Part shown: in pieces, positions 53,110 through 62,081 of the stretch | Layout: each line of letters begins with the position of its first letter | Numbering within the stretch: the stretch's first letter is position 1 | DNA from: Rhizohabitans arisaemae | GTDB taxonomy: Bacteria > Actinomycetota > Actinomycetes > Streptosporangiales > Streptosporangiaceae | Direction of reading: 5' to 3' | DNA: 64,000 bases | NCBI RefSeq assembly: GCF_025996515.1 | Contig: NZ_BLRH01000034.1 | Span: 1,426,001 to 1,490,000, forward strand | Position numbers and translations under genes: made by a program | Notes under the pieces: model-generated | Databases searched by the model: none | Told to the model about the DNA's origin: nothing | What the model saw: only the letters and a program-made list of their open reading frames with translations

Positions 53110-54267
53110 TCACCGGTCCGGGGCGAGGGTGCGCTCGGCCCAGGCGCCGATGTCGCGGCGTTCGATCGCCTCGGCCATGAGCGCGGGGAAGACGTCGGGC
53201 GTGCAGGCGAAGGCGGGGACGCCTAGGGCCGCGAGCGCGGCGGCGTTCTCCCGGTCGTAGGCGGGCGCGCCCTCGTCGGAGAGGGCGAGCAGCACGAGCA
53301 CCTGGACCCCGGAGGCGGTCATGGCGGCGACCCTGCGGAGCATCTGCTCCCGTACCCCGCCCTCGTAGAGGTCACTGATCAGCACAAAGATCGAGTCCGC
53401 CGGGCGGGTGATCAGGTCCTGGCAGTAGGCGATCGCCCGGTTGATGTCGGTACCCCCGCCGAGCTGGGTGCCGAAGAGCAGCTCGACCGGGTCGTGCAGC
53501 TCGGCGGTGAGGTCGACGACGGCCGTGTCGAAGACGACGAGGGAGGTCTTCAGCGAGCGCATGGACGCCAGAACCGCGCCGAACACACTCGCGTAGACCA
53601 CGGACGCCGCCATCGAGCCGCTCTGGTCGAGACAGAGCACGACCTCGCGCCGGACCGCCCGGTGCCGCCGGGCGAAGCCGATCAGGCGATCGGGGACGAC
53701 CGTCCGGTGCTCGGGCTGATAGTGCTTGAGGTTCGCCCGGATCGTCCGATCCCAGTCGATGTCGGCGTGCCGCCGCGGCCGCCGCGTGCGCGCCGAACGG
53801 TCCAGCGCGCCCGCGACGGCGGCCCGGGTGCGCTGAGCGAGCCGCCGCTCCAGGTCGTCCGTCACCTTGCGGATCACCACTCTGGCCGACTCCCGCGCCC
53901 GGTCCGGCATGACCTTGTTCAGCGACAGCAGCGTGCCGACCAGGTGCACGTCCGGCTCCACCGCCTCCAGCAGTTCCGGCTCCAGCAGCAGACCCGTCAG
54001 GTTGAGCCGGTCGATCGCGTCCTGCTGCATGACCTGGACGACCGTGGCGGGGAAGTGCTCGCGGATGTCGCCGAGCCACCGGGCCACCTTGGGCGCGGAC
54101 GCCCCCAGCCCCGCCGATCGCCGGGTCCCCTCCCCCCGGCCGGAACCGGGGTCGTCGTAGAGCGCCGCCAGGCACCCGTCCATCCGGGCGTCGTCCGCCG
54201 ACAGCGTGACCCCTTCGGCGCCGGCGCCGCCGAGGATCAGCCGCCAGCGCCGCATCCGCTCATCCAT
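53110..54267 (-). CDS. vWA domain protein of the MoxR cluster (YehP-like)
   Basis: 385 aa. Helical N-terminal half, then a von Willebrand A domain with the MIDAS site DQSGSMAAS, the Thr in GGGTDINRAI and the Asp in ISDLYEGG. It should bind a metal-dependent partner and work with the MoxR ATPase as a chaperone or assembly module. Its ATG 54267 overlaps the stop of the DUF5682 gene by 8 bp. It is the last gene of the cluster. Confidence 0.87.
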   Translation of the reverse strand: MDERMRRWRLILGGAGAEGVTLSADDARMDGCLAALYDDPGSGRGEGTRRSAGLGASAPKVARWLGDIREHFPATVVQVMQQDAIDRLNLTGLLLEPELLEAVEPDVHLVGTLLSLNKVMPDRARESARVVIRKVTDDLERRLAQRTRAAVAGALDRSARTRRPRRHADIDWDRTIRANLKHYQPEHRTVVPDRLIGFARRHRAVRREVVLCLDQSGSMAASVVYASVFGAVLASMRSLKTSLVVFDTAVVDLTAELHDPVELLFGTQLGGGTDINRAIAYCQDLITRPADSIFVLISDLYEGGVREQMLRRVAAMTASGVQVLVLLALSDEGAPAYDRENAAALAALGVPAFACTPDVFPALMAEAIERRDIGAWAERTLAPDR

Positions 54268-56413
54268 GTGCCCTCCCCAGAATCAGCTCGACGGTCCGTA
54301 CGGCGGCCGCCGCCCGGGCGGGGTCGATCTCCGCCTCCGGTCCGGGGGCCCGCGTGCCGCGCACCCGATCCCCCAGCGCCCGGCGTTCCGTCGGTTCGAA
54401 GGCGCCGAAGGTCCGCCGGAGCAGCGGCAGCACCTCGACGAAGGCCTCGGGGGTGAGTCCGGCCACCCAGGTGTCGATCAGCGTCAGCAGCGACTCGTCG
54501 TGGATGAGGAGCACGACCCCGCCGGAGAGGAACCCCTCCACCCACGCCGCGGCCCGGGCGGGTTCGTGCACGGTCACCGAGAGGGCCATCCGCAGCCCCG
54601 CGTCCTCATGGCCCATGCCCCCCTCGTCGAGGAGGAGCCGGGTGAGCCGCCCGTCGATCAGCCCGGGCAGGTCGCGGCGGCCCAGCACGCGGAGCAGGGT
54701 CGCCCGCCAGCGCTCCCGGCCCGCACCGAGCAAGGAGACCGCCGGGTGAACCAGGTCGACGTAGCGGATGAGCTCACGGGCCGCGTCGTCGTCCAGGCCG
54801 CCCACCGCCGCGGGCAGACCCACACAGATCCGGACGACGAGCTGGTCGACCACGGTGCGCAGCGCCTCGCCCGAGGTGCCGCGGACGTCGCCGTAGCGGC
54901 AGGCCCGAGCCAGGGCCGGAAGCGCCGCCATCAGGTGGGTGACCTCGGCGTCCAGCGCGGCCCGGGCACCGATCGCCGCCACCACCTGAGGCAACGCCTC
55001 CTGAACGTCGGCGAGCAGGCAGGACTCGGCCACCGAGGTGAGGTCGGCGAGCGTCGCCTCCGGCTGCGCCGCCACACCGGCCGCCTTGCCGGTCGCGGCA
55101 CCGCGGATCGTCGTGCCGAGCACGCTCGCCTCGATCAGTTCCACGTCCAGTTCGGGCCGCCACAACAGGGTCCACCGTTCGCGGAAGGTGCCCTTGCCGC
55201 CCGCCTCCCGCAGGGTCCCCCAGCCGATGCCGATCAGGCCGAGCCGGTGCAGGAGTCGGCTTCGCTCCAGGTCGAGCGGCTTGCGCAGGTCCAGGTCGAG
55301 GTCGGCGGCGGTCGCGGCCGGGCGGAGCCGGAGCCGGCGCAGCTCCTCCCGCAGGTCGCGCTGGAGCGGCACCATCGGGGTGGACGCGGGCACCCGGCCC
55401 AGCCGCTCCCCGACGACCAGGCGCCGCCGGACCAGGTCGAGCGGGAGCTCCTCGCCGTCGCACAGGACCGCCCGGACCGCCTCGGTGAGCTCGCCCAGCC
55501 CGGGCATCGGCCGGTCCCGCAGCGCGGCGAGGGTGCCCGCCAGCCGTACCGCCTCGATGACGTGGGCCGAGGAGACCTGCAGCCCCTCCTCCCGCAGGAC
55601 GCCCGCGGCCTCGGTGAGCCACCGTTCGGCGGGGCTGTCCGGCGCCGTGAACAGATGGTGGTACCAGCCGGGCGAGGAGACGCCGGCGCCGTACCCGCTC
55701 CGCACGGAGAGCCGGCCGTGGGTCCACGGCACCCAGGTGGTCGCCACCTTGACCTTCGGCAGGTTGCGCAGGAGCCGGTCGTCCTCCGCGACCGGTGGGC
55801 GCTCCCGTAGCGCGGGGACGTGCCAGGCGCCGCAGGCCACCGCGATCCGCTCGAACCCCTCGCGCCGGGTCCGCCGGAGCACCCGGCGCATGTACGCCTC
55901 CCGCCGCGCCTCCCTCCCCCGGGCCGGTTCGCCGCGGCGGAGTTCGGCCATGGCCTCGGCGACCGCGTCGAACGGGCTGTCGCCCCGATGTTCGACGACG
56001 TCCTCCCACCAGCGTTCCACGTCGTCGTATCCGGCGGTCCGGGCGAGCGTCCCCAGCGGGTCGTACCGGCCCGTGTCCGGGTCGTCCTCCTCCGGTTCGG
56101 CGAGGCCGTAAGCGGCGGGCAGGTCGCAGAAGCGCACGGGGATCCCGTGGCGGAGCGCGTACCTGATCGCCTGCCATTCCGGGGAGAAGACGGCGAACGG
56201 CCAGAAGGCGGCTCTCGCCGGCTCGGCCGCCACATGGGCGAGCAGCGCGACCGGGGGTTCCATCTCCGCGTCGGCGGCGAGCCCGACCAGCTCGTCGGCC
56301 TCCGGCGGCCCTTCGACGAGGAGGACGTCCGGGCGGTACTGCGTCAGCGCCCGGACGACCGCCCGCGCCGAACCGGGCCCGTGGTGCCGGACGCCGAGGA
56401 CAAGGTCAGACAT
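54260..56413 (-). CDS. DUF5682 family protein (YehM-like)
   Basis: 717 aa, cytoplasmic. ATG 56413 begins MSDLVLGVRHHGPGSARAV, a block that starts this family, followed by DVLLVEGPPEADEL, FAVFSPEWQAIRYAL and an erythromycin esterase-like look (VRFCDLPAAYGL). The remaining 450 residues are helical. The role is unknown, but the gene is constantly found with MoxR and vWA genes. It overlaps both neighbours by 8 bp, so its amount is tied to theirs. Confidence 0.82.
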   Translation of the reverse strand: MSDLVLGVRHHGPGSARAVVRALTQYRPDVLLVEGPPEADELVGLAADAEMEPPVALLAHVAAEPARAAFWPFAVFSPEWQAIRYALRHGIPVRFCDLPAAYGLAEPEEDDPDTGRYDPLGTLARTAGYDDVERWWEDVVEHRGDSPFDAVAEAMAELRRGEPARGREARREAYMRRVLRRTRREGFERIAVACGAWHVPALRERPPVAEDDRLLRNLPKVKVATTWVPWTHGRLSVRSGYGAGVSSPGWYHHLFTAPDSPAERWLTEAAGVLREEGLQVSSAHVIEAVRLAGTLAALRDRPMPGLGELTEAVRAVLCDGEELPLDLVRRRLVVGERLGRVPASTPMVPLQRDLREELRRLRLRPAATAADLDLDLRKPLDLERSRLLHRLGLIGIGWGTLREAGGKGTFRERWTLLWRPELDVELIEASVLGTTIRGAATGKAAGVAAQPEATLADLTSVAESCLLADVQEALPQVVAAIGARAALDAEVTHLMAALPALARACRYGDVRGTSGEALRTVVDQLVVRICVGLPAAVGGLDDDAARELIRYVDLVHPAVSLLGAGRERWRATLLRVLGRRDLPGLIDGRLTRLLLDEGGMGHEDAGLRMALSVTVHEPARAAAWVEGFLSGGVVLLIHDESLLTLIDTWVAGLTPEAFVEVLPLLRRTFGAFEPTERRALGDRVRGTRAPGPEAEIDPARAAAAVRTVELILGRAHG

Positions 56414-57470
56414 CCCTGCACGCCCGGTAGAAGTCCCGCCAATCCGCTCGTTCCCGGACAACCGCCTCCAGGTACTCCTGCCACACCACCCGGTCGCTCA
56501 CCGGATCCTGCACGACGGCGCCGAGGATCCCCGCCGCCAGGTCCGCGGGGCGGAGCACCCCGTCGCCGAAATGGGTGGCGAGCGCGATGCCCCCGGCCAC
56601 CACCGAGATCGCCTCGGCCGTGCTGAGCGTCCCGCTGGGCGACTTGAGTTTGGTACGGCCGTCGGCGGTCATGCCCTGACGCAACTCCCGGAAGACGGTC
56701 ACCACACGACGGATCTCGTCCAGGCCGCTCGGCGGGTCCGGGAGTTCCAGCGCCCGGCCGAGCTGGGCCACCCGCCTGCGGACGATCTCCACCTCCTCCT
56801 CCGGGGTGCCCGGCACGGGGAGGACCACGGTGTTGAACCTGCGCCGGAGCGCGCCGGACAGCTCGTTGACGCCCCGATCCCGGTCGTTGGCGGTGGCGAT
56901 GACCGTGAAACCCTTGGCCGCCTGGACCTCCTCGCCGAGTTCGGGGATGGGCAGGGTCTTCTCCGACAGCACGGTGATGAGGGCGTCCTGGACGTCGGAC
57001 GGCATCCGGGTGAGCTCCTCGATCCGGGCGATCCGGCCCTCCGACATCGCCCGCATCACCGGGCTCGGGGTGAGCGCCGCGCGGGACGGCCCCTCCGCCA
57101 GCAGGCGGGCGTAGTTCCAGCCGTAGCGGACCGCCTCCTCCGCGGTGCCCGCGGTCCCCTGGACCAGGAGCGTCGAGTCGCCGGAGATCGCGGCGGCCAG
57201 GTGCTCGGACAGCCACGTCTTGGCCGTACCGGGCACACCGAGCAGGAGCAGGGCGCGATCGGTGGCGAGTGTGGCGACGGCCACCTCGATCAGGCGCCGC
57301 GACCCGATGTACTTGGGGGTGATCTTCTTGCCGTCGCCGAGGATGTAGGTCGTCACCGCCCACGGGGAGAGCTTCCAGCCCGGCGGTCGCGGCCGGTCGT
57401 CGGCGGCGGCGAGCGCGGCCAGCTCCGCGGAGTACTGCTGTTCGGCGTGTGGCCTGAGTACGGCGGTCAC
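56406..57470 (-). CDS. MoxR-type AAA+ ATPase (YehL-like)
   Basis: 354 aa. Walker A GVPGTAKTWLSEH, Walker B RIARIEELTRMP, sensor ATANDRDRGVNELSGALRRRF with the arginine finger, and the C-terminal helical lid are all present. MoxR ATPases work with vWA proteins to remodel or activate a target complex. It lies third from the end of the operon, overlapping DUF5691 by 4 bp and DUF5682 by 8 bp. Confidence 0.9.
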   Translation of the reverse strand: MTAVLRPHAEQQYSAELAALAAADDRPRPPGWKLSPWAVTTYILGDGKKITPKYIGSRRLIEVAVATLATDRALLLLGVPGTAKTWLSEHLAAAISGDSTLLVQGTAGTAEEAVRYGWNYARLLAEGPSRAALTPSPVMRAMSEGRIARIEELTRMPSDVQDALITVLSEKTLPIPELGEEVQAAKGFTVIATANDRDRGVNELSGALRRRFNTVVLPVPGTPEEEVEIVRRRVAQLGRALELPDPPSGLDEIRRVVTVFRELRQGMTADGRTKLKSPSGTLSTAEAISVVAGGIALATHFGDGVLRPADLAAGILGAVVQDPVSDRVVWQEYLEAVVRERADWRDFYRACRDV

Positions 57471-58837
57471 GGGGAAAACTCCGATCTCATGTCACTGCGG
57501 AAACGCAGGGTCCCGACGAGTTCTTCGATCGACGGCGGCGGGTCGGCCGAAAGGCGACCGGCCGCCGGGTGGAATCCGGGGTCGAGCCGGAGCGCGGCGA
57601 GCCGGCAGAGTTCGTCCACGTACCAGGACCGGGACGTCTCCTCGATCTTGGCGAGTACGGCCAGGGCGAGCGGGCCCGACCACGGCGCCGGAACGGCGCC
57701 CAGCAACGTGATCAACGCGCCGTTCGGCTCCCAGGCCCTCACGATCTTGGCGGCCCGCCGGGCGCGAGGTCCCGCGGGCAGGACGGCGAGCAGATCACCG
57801 TCGGGCTCCCCGTCGAGCAGGGCGCCCGCCCACACCGCGTCCCGCTGCGAGATCGCCGCCCGGACCCAACCGGCCCGCACATGCCTGTCCCGGTTGAGCT
57901 CGACGATCTCCTGTGGCGGGGCGCCCACCCGATCCGCCCACATGCCCAGGGGCGTCTTGCCGACCAGCTGTTCCAGCAGCTCCGAACGGGTCGCCCCGCG
58001 CCGCAGCCACACCCCGTCCCGCTCCATCGCCGCGTCGCACCCGGGCGGCGAGTCGACGATCAGCCCGCCGTCGCGCAGCCTCGGCCCCAGCCGGTCGGCC
58101 ATCCGCCGCCCGTACCGGGAACCGGGGATGCGCACGAGCAGATTCGCCGCCGCGACGCGGACCTCCCGCCGCCGGTCCTCCAGCACCTCCTCCAGGAACG
58201 GTTCGTCCGCCGCGGACAGGCCCTCCGCCAACGCGGCCGTGAACAACGCCCGATCGTCGGGCGTCTCCTGCCGCCACGACGCCCGCAGCGTCTCCCGCGC
58301 CGCCGCCGGATCCCGTCCGCGCAGCCGTTCCAGATAGGAGAGCCGCTCCCCGGGGGCGCCCAGCTCCCACGTCTCGACGCCCCCCGACCGCTCGCGCAGC
58401 AGATACGCCCAGTGGGGGTTGTGTCCGGCGAGCCACCTGCCGCGTCGCCCCGCCACCACGGCGATCGGCTCCCGGAGCGACCTGTCGTTCCTCCCCCGGT
58501 CGAGCAGTTCGGGCAGGAGATGCCCGGGTGCACGCAGCCGCCGCCGCGCGGCGAGGTCGAGCCACTCGGGCAGCACCCGCTGCTGCTGGCCGGCGAGGAT
58601 CCTGGCGAGCCGATCCGCGGCCTCGCGTCCGGCCCGCGGACACTCCTCCGGCTCCGCCGGGACCGGCGGCGTGACCCGGGACGGCAGCCGGCCCGCCCTT
58701 CCGGCGACGGTCAGCGCCGCCGCCCGGTGGAGCAGCCCGGCCGCCGGATCGTCCGGGCCATCCGCGCCGTCCGGCTTCCGCTCGGTGCCGAGCAGCGCCG
58801 CCGACACCAGGTCCTCCCAGCTCCGCGCGTCGTTCAC
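57467..58837 (-). CDS. DUF5691 family protein
   Basis: 456 aa. N-terminus SWEDLVSAALLGTERKP is diagnostic of this family in my memory of it. The rest is largely alpha-helical with HEAT-like repeats (EVLEDRRREVRVAAANLLVR). Function is unknown; it is a steady companion of SWIM, MoxR and vWA genes in actinomycetes, possibly as a scaffold. ATG 58837 overlaps the preceding stop as ATGA. Confidence 0.8.
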   Translation of the reverse strand: MNDARSWEDLVSAALLGTERKPDGADGPDDPAAGLLHRAAALTVAGRAGRLPSRVTPPVPAEPEECPRAGREAADRLARILAGQQQRVLPEWLDLAARRRLRAPGHLLPELLDRGRNDRSLREPIAVVAGRRGRWLAGHNPHWAYLLRERSGGVETWELGAPGERLSYLERLRGRDPAAARETLRASWRQETPDDRALFTAALAEGLSAADEPFLEEVLEDRRREVRVAAANLLVRIPGSRYGRRMADRLGPRLRDGGLIVDSPPGCDAAMERDGVWLRRGATRSELLEQLVGKTPLGMWADRVGAPPQEIVELNRDRHVRAGWVRAAISQRDAVWAGALLDGEPDGDLLAVLPAGPRARRAAKIVRAWEPNGALITLLGAVPAPWSGPLALAVLAKIEETSRSWYVDELCRLAALRLDPGFHPAAGRLSADPPPSIEELVGTLRFRSDMRSEFSP

Positions 58838-59019
58838 CGCATCGTCACCCGCCTCTCGCCTCCCCAGCCCGGCTCGCCTTCCGCGCTCGGCCAGCCCAGA
58901 CGGCGCAGCAGCTCCCAGGCCCGATCGTTCAGTGACAGATCGCCGTACCCGTCCGGATCGAGCGGTGTCAGGTGTCCGGCCGTTTCGTCCGAGACCTCGG
59001 TCAGCACGCAGACGCTCAC
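58834..59019 (-). CDS. Small 61-aa protein between SWIM and DUF5691 genes
   Basis: GTG 59019 overlaps the SWIM stop (GTGA) and its own stop overlaps the DUF5691 start (ATGA), so it is a genuine coupled gene despite its size. The sequence VSVCVLTEVSDETAGHLTPL then GDLSLNDRAWELLRRLGW has no recognised domain. It is likely a cofactor or linker of the complex, which is inference from position. Confidence 0.65.
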   Translation of the reverse strand: MSVCVLTEVSDETAGHLTPLDPDGYGDLSLNDRAWELLRRLGWPSAEGEPGWGGERRVTMR

Positions 59020-60299
59020 AGCACGATCACCTGTCCTTCGTCGTCCCAGCCGGTCAGCGGGATCAGGCCGCGGGGCGTCCACTCGCCCAGCACGGTCACC
59101 GGGTGTCCGCCGGAGTGGGCGAGCAGCCGCCAGTGGTCCGATCCGCGCAGCGGCAGCGCGTCCCCCTTGGCGTCCGCGATCCACCACCCGTCTTTCGCCA
59201 CGGGGACGACCTCGGAGAGCAGCATCGGCCACGGGTCGAGCCACGGGTCGTCGGCGAGCGCGGCGGCCAGCGCCCGCAACGCCGCCTCGACGGTGCCTCC
59301 CTGCGGCTCACCGCAGGTTCCGCCGCCGTGCCGTCCGGCGACCACGGCCCGCAGTTCCGGCCGCCCCGGATAGAAGGCGAGGTCGGCGTCGACGGTCGTC
59401 CCGGTGACCAGCGAGGCGTCGAGCGCCTGCCCCTGGGGGGCGAAGGACAGCACCAGCGCGGTCCGCCCGGTCTCCGTCCCGCGCAGCCACACCCGGCGCC
59501 GGATCAGCCGATCCTCCTGCTCGTCCCGGGAACCGAGCACCTGCCATCGATCCCGGATGTGCGGACGGGCCAGCACCTCCGCCCGCTCCACGGTGAACCC
59601 CACATGCGCCCTGATCGTGTGACGCAGCGCCTCGGGAAGTTCGGCGGCCCGCGGGTATCCGACCGCGAGCAGGTGCAGCAGCGCGTACTCCTCCAGCAGC
59701 CGCCCCGGCCAGCCGTCCCCCGCGCGGACGAGGTCGGTCATCCGGTTCAGCCGCGCCGCGACCCCCGGCGCCTGGGCGTCGATCATGCGCTTGGCGATGT
59801 CCTCCCCATGCGTGCCGGGCGTCCGCCCCGCCGCGGTCAGTCCGTGCCGGACCTGATCGCACAGCCACAGGTCGAGCTCGCGCAGCCCCGCGACCACCCT
59901 GGTCTCCCGCTGCCCGCCCTCACCTTTCCCGGTCTTGGCGGCGGCGCGCCCGGACTGCTTGGCCACCCGCTCCCGCCGCCCGTCCAGCCAGGTCTCCACC
60001 CACGGGACGACCTCCGACGCCTCGGCGACCTCCCCCTGCGACCAGAGGAGCAGCAGGCCGAGCACATGCTTGCAGGGGAACTTCCGGCTCGGACACGAAC
60101 ACCTGTAGGCGGGCTCGCCCAGATCCACACAGGCGAGGTACGGCTTCGCGCCGCTCCCCCGGCACTCCCCCCAGAGCGCCAGGTCGCGCCGACCCGCCCC
60201 GGACCATGTGCCGATGACGGCGAGCTTGCGCCCGGCCGCCTGTGCGGCGGCGTCGGGGGCGAGCCCCAGAACTCGATCACGACTCCATCGTTCGATCAC
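59016..60299 (-). CDS. SWIM zinc-finger protein (YehQ-like)
   Basis: 427 aa. The SWIM motif is CSCPSRKFPCKH (C-x-C-x6-C-x-H) at about residues 67-78, and the N-terminus reads ERWSRDRVLGLAPDAAAQAAGRKL, as in actinomycete SWIM-family proteins. It should bind nucleic acid or protein through zinc. It is first in the six-gene cluster and probably transcribed from the promoter just right of 60299. GTG 60299 is the likely start. Confidence 0.85.
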   Translation of the reverse strand: MIERWSRDRVLGLAPDAAAQAAGRKLAVIGTWSGAGRRDLALWGECRGSGAKPYLACVDLGEPAYRCSCPSRKFPCKHVLGLLLLWSQGEVAEASEVVPWVETWLDGRRERVAKQSGRAAAKTGKGEGGQRETRVVAGLRELDLWLCDQVRHGLTAAGRTPGTHGEDIAKRMIDAQAPGVAARLNRMTDLVRAGDGWPGRLLEEYALLHLLAVGYPRAAELPEALRHTIRAHVGFTVERAEVLARPHIRDRWQVLGSRDEQEDRLIRRRVWLRGTETGRTALVLSFAPQGQALDASLVTGTTVDADLAFYPGRPELRAVVAGRHGGGTCGEPQGGTVEAALRALAAALADDPWLDPWPMLLSEVVPVAKDGWWIADAKGDALPLRGSDHWRLLAHSGGHPVTVLGEWTPRGLIPLTGWDDEGQVIVL

Positions 60300-60371
60300 G
60301 GGGGAAAGCTAGCGGCCCTCACCGACAAATCCGGGGCCTCGGATCGCGGCGGATTCAAGGCTCCAAGCGAT

Positions 60372-61343
60372 TCAACGGCGGGAGACGGCGCCCTCGCGAT
60401 GCGTGGTGAAGGGGAAGTCGGCGAGGGTGAACAAGTGGTGGATGCGGTGCAGCCCGGCAGGGGTCTCGGTCCGGGTGAGCCGCCGGGCGACCTGCGCGGT
60501 CACGGCCGCGGTGGCGCGGGACTGCCCGTTGCCCGTGACCTGGATCCGGGCGCCGCGCCGGGACTCGACCGTGATCGACCAGGCGTCGGAGCCGGGCAGG
60601 CTCGCGGGCAGGAACCTGTCGGCGAAGGTGACCAGGGACCTGGATCCGGGGATCCGGGTCAGCAGCGAGAACAGTGCTCCGCTCGCCGCGGAGTCGAGGC
60701 AGAACCGCGAGGTCACCGGGACGCCGAGCTCGGCGGTGAGCACGTGCTGCTCGGGAAAGTCGACGCGGTAGGCGCGGCGGACGCCCAGCTCCGGGGTCAG
60801 GCGTACCTTCCTGCTCCCGGTGTAGGCGCGAACGGTCCGGCCCGCTCCGGTGGTGTCCGGATAATCATGACCGAGCAGGTTGTAGGTCCACTTGCGGCCG
60901 GCGTAGCCGTGTGCTTCCCCCACCCCGAGCTGGACAACGATGTCGAGGGGGCTGCCGTCGTGAACGTCCAGGGCGAGGAGATTGGTCAGCCCGGGCGCGA
61001 TCCCGACGTCCGTCACCACGGGGCGCGCATAGGTTCTGCGGCCGAGGTCGGCGAGATACCGCGAGGTGGCGCTGATCTCCACGAACGCGGCGCCCGCGTC
61101 GGTCACCGCCGAGACCAGCTCCGGATCCTCCCACCCCGCGCAGTTGACGACCACCTCGGCCTCGGCGGCGGCCCGCCGTACCGCCTCGACGTCGTTCAGG
61201 TCGAGCCGCAGAGTGGTCCCGCAGAGTTCGGCGAGTTTGGCCTCGTCACGGCCTGCGGCCACGACGTCGGCACCGAGTTCGCGCAGGCTGTGCGCCGTTT
61301 CCCGGCCCGTGGCCCCGTAGCCGCCGAGCACCAGCACCGACAT
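60372..61343 (-). CDS. Saccharopine dehydrogenase-like NAD(P)-binding protein
   Basis: 323 aa. N-terminal Rossmann fold MSVLVLGGYGATGRETAHSL, then VVVNCAGWEDPELVSAVTDAGAAFVEISATSRYL. This gene family (saccharopine dehydrogenase C-terminal type, trans-acting enoyl reductase-like) acts on varied substrates; none is clear. ATG 61343 is chosen with GGGGG upstream; a TTG 12 bases earlier is less likely. It is divergent from a MarR regulator with two dyads between them, so it is probably the target of that repressor. Confidence 0.8.
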   Translation of the reverse strand: MSVLVLGGYGATGRETAHSLRELGADVVAAGRDEAKLAELCGTTLRLDLNDVEAVRRAAAEAEVVVNCAGWEDPELVSAVTDAGAAFVEISATSRYLADLGRRTYARPVVTDVGIAPGLTNLLALDVHDGSPLDIVVQLGVGEAHGYAGRKWTYNLLGHDYPDTTGAGRTVRAYTGSRKVRLTPELGVRRAYRVDFPEQHVLTAELGVPVTSRFCLDSAASGALFSLLTRIPGSRSLVTFADRFLPASLPGSDAWSITVESRRGARIQVTGNGQSRATAAVTAQVARRLTRTETPAGLHRIHHLFTLADFPFTTHREGAVSRR

Positions 61344-61355
61344 GACGACCCCCAA

Positions 61356-61407
61356 GAGTTGTAAGCTGCAACTCAGACTGTAGAGCTAAGAGTTGCAAGT
61401 TGCAACT
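61356..61407. promoter_or_regulatory. Twin MarR-type dyads between divergent genes
   Basis: Two dyads: GAGTTG-N7-CAACTC (61356-61374) and AGTTGCA-AGT-TGCAACT (61391-61407), with centres 34 bp apart. Both share AGTTG/CAACT arms. They lie between the saccharopine dehydrogenase-like gene and marR, so they are the likely operators of both. Confidence 0.78.
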
Positions 61408-61419
61408 ATGGAGGGGTCT

Positions 61420-61878
61420 GTGACGAGCGACCTGAAACCCGGCGACCTGGAAACCCTTCTGGTCGACCTGCTGGTCGAACTCGGCGTCCAGCGACCCGAC
61501 TCGATGCTCCCCGGCCGATCGGTCTCACTGTCCGAAGGATGGGCGCTCCTCGAACTCGGCCGCTGCGGGCCCGTGTCCCAGCAGCACATCGTCGCCTGCC
61601 TCAAGCTGGAGAAAAGCAGCGTCAGCCGCCTCGCCGCCGGGCTGGAACGCCGCGGCTGGCTCACCCGGGAACGCGACCCCGCCAACCGCCGCTACCACCG
61701 CCTCACCCTCACCGAGGAGGGACGCGCGGTCAGCCGGGAGATCGAACACCACCTCCGCGACCGGCACACCAAGGTCATCGCCGGCCTCACCCCCGCCGAA
61801 CGCGAAGCCCTCTCCCTCGCCCTCCCCGCCCTCACCCGCGCCCTCCACACCGCGGGCCCCGAATCTGCAGGGACATGA
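61420..61878 (+). CDS. MarR family transcriptional regulator
   Basis: 152 aa. Winged helix QQHIVACLKLEKSSVSRLAAGLERRGWLTRERDPANRRYHRLTLT, typical of MarR repressors. GTG 61420 (MTSDLKPGDL) is preferred because GGAGG lies 5 bases upstream; ATG 61408 is the alternative. Two dyads upstream are the predicted binding sites. The ligand is unknown. Confidence 0.88.
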   Translation: MTSDLKPGDLETLLVDLLVELGVQRPDSMLPGRSVSLSEGWALLELGRCGPVSQQHIVACLKLEKSSVSRLAAGLERRGWLTRERDPANRRYHRLTLTEEGRAVSREIEHHLRDRHTKVIAGLTPAEREALSLALPALTRALHTAGPESAGT

Positions 61879-62081
61879 CGAGCCTTAGCCGCCATCCACC
61901 ATCGAGACCCGGGAGCTCGCCAAGATGAAGATCAAGCGACGCGGGAAGTGCCACAGGATTGAGTTACTGCGGTGTGGGGAGAACCTGCTCGGACCGCAAT
62001 GGCTCTCCCGGTACCGCTGAGACGCCGGAGCCGCACCGCCAACCCCGGCGGGGACCCATTGGTGACGGCTCCTGGAAGACG

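Noticed and set aside
58419-61364. A 981-codon plus-strand open frame opposite the SWIM and DUF5691 genes
   Set aside because: Shadow of real coding strand; it crosses several gene boundaries and a promoter region.
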